64,000 bases of DNA from Heterocephalus glaber (taxonomy: Eukaryota > Chordata > Mammalia > Rodentia > Bathyergidae): positions 3,958,128 through 4,022,127 of the forward strand of contig NW_004624783.1 in the NCBI RefSeq assembly GCF_000247695.1, read 5' to 3'. Both the position numbers and the translations under genes were made by a program. Positions within the stretch are counted from its first letter, which is position 1. The number at the start of each line of letters is the position of its first letter. This document shows positions 63,618 through 64,000 of this stretch, in pieces. Below the pieces are notes generated by a model. It was not told where the DNA came from, searched no databases, and saw nothing but the letters and a program-made list of their open reading frames with translations.

Positions 63618-63860
63618 GCACAGAGAGGTAAAAGGAGTTTACCTGGCATCACATAGAAATGAATGATGGAGTAGAAACAAGGACTCAGTATGGATACGTA
63701 CTCCCAAGACCTAGAATCACAGACTCAGATGCCAAGGACACTCGGGCTCAGAGAGGTGAGGTAACTTGCCCAGTGTCACACAGCCCACTAGTGGCAGTGT
63801 TGGGACGAGAACCCAGGTTTTCTCATTTTAACAGAGTGTTGGTTCTACTTCCTGCCAACC
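63618..63860 (-). mobile_element. two MIR fragments in tandem, antisense
   Basis: The first (63618-63700): AGCACAGAGAGGTAAAAGG, GTTTACCTGGCATCACATAG. The second (63735-63860): GGCTCAGAGAGGTGAGGTAAC, TTGCCCAGTGTCACACAGCC, CACTAGTGGCAGTGTTGGGAC, AGAACCCAGGTTTTCTC. Both show the same reversed MIR core, so they are separate insertions or a duplication. Confidence 0.8.
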
Positions 63861-64000
63861 CCGCCCCCATCACTTTCTCTGGTTCCTTCACCTGCTCCCC
63901 TCATTAGCTAGGGAGGAGGGAATCTCTCCCGAGACTGGCATCTGCTGATGCCATCTGTACCAGATTGGCCTGGTGGTCTCCAGGGGATAGGACAGAGGCT

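Noticed and set aside
1..64000. CRISPR arrays, operons, phage or plasmid features
   Set aside because: The window is mammalian repeat-rich noncoding DNA. No regularly spaced repeats with unique spacers and no bacterial gene layout occur.

Overview
The window looks like 64 kb of nuclear DNA from a placental mammal, and I find no protein-coding gene that I can defend. It is AT/GC-balanced, full of stop codons in all frames, and rich in microsatellites and interspersed repeats typical of mammals (MIR, L2, L1, MaLR LTRs, hAT and mariner relics). Every long open frame I examined is short, lacks a recognisable domain, and often runs through a repeat. It is best read as intergenic or deep-intronic sequence.

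Lineage: two SINE types point to Euarchontoglires. One is a short tRNA-derived SINE with box A-like TTAGCTCAGTGG and box B-like GAGTTCGATCC. The other is a composite SINE with a 7SL/B1-like head and a tRNA-like 3' half. Their sequences resemble the B1-ID composites of sciuromorph rodents, but not exactly, and a treeshrew is a real alternative. An A-tailed retroelement 3' end at about 40.9-41.2 kb does not match the sciurid L1 ending I know, which keeps the treeshrew option open. I cannot decide without a library search.

Layout. 0-10 kb: mostly unique sequence, a C16 tract, a possible 3'-UTR end near 2.06 kb, an L1 fragment, three MaLR LTR remnants, a MIR split by a composite SINE, and a MER5-like element. 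10-28 kb: largely unique, with MIR/L2 fragments, an L1 3' UTR, several short tandem duplications, an RFX-like site and a small hAT MITE. 28-38 kb: two related hAT elements, three tRNA-SINEs with long polypurine/polypyrimidine tails, a run of MIRs and an L1 3' end. 38-53 kb: a G-rich A-tailed retroelement, a hAT relic, two further MaLR LTRs and an old L1. 53-64 kb: two composite SINEs, a back-to-back pair of mariner transposase fragments with two SINEs inserted in them, MIR fragments, two blocks that look like conserved noncoding elements, and a 13-bp perfect hairpin.

No operon, phage, CRISPR array, rRNA or functional tRNA gene is present, and I see no new biological system. The best leads are the inverted mariner pair (57.65-58.44 kb), the regulatory-looking blocks at 60.2 and 61.7 kb, the hairpin at 62.16 kb, and the growth of SINE tails into long homopurine tracts. 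Repeat identifications rest on remembered consensus patterns, not on a search.
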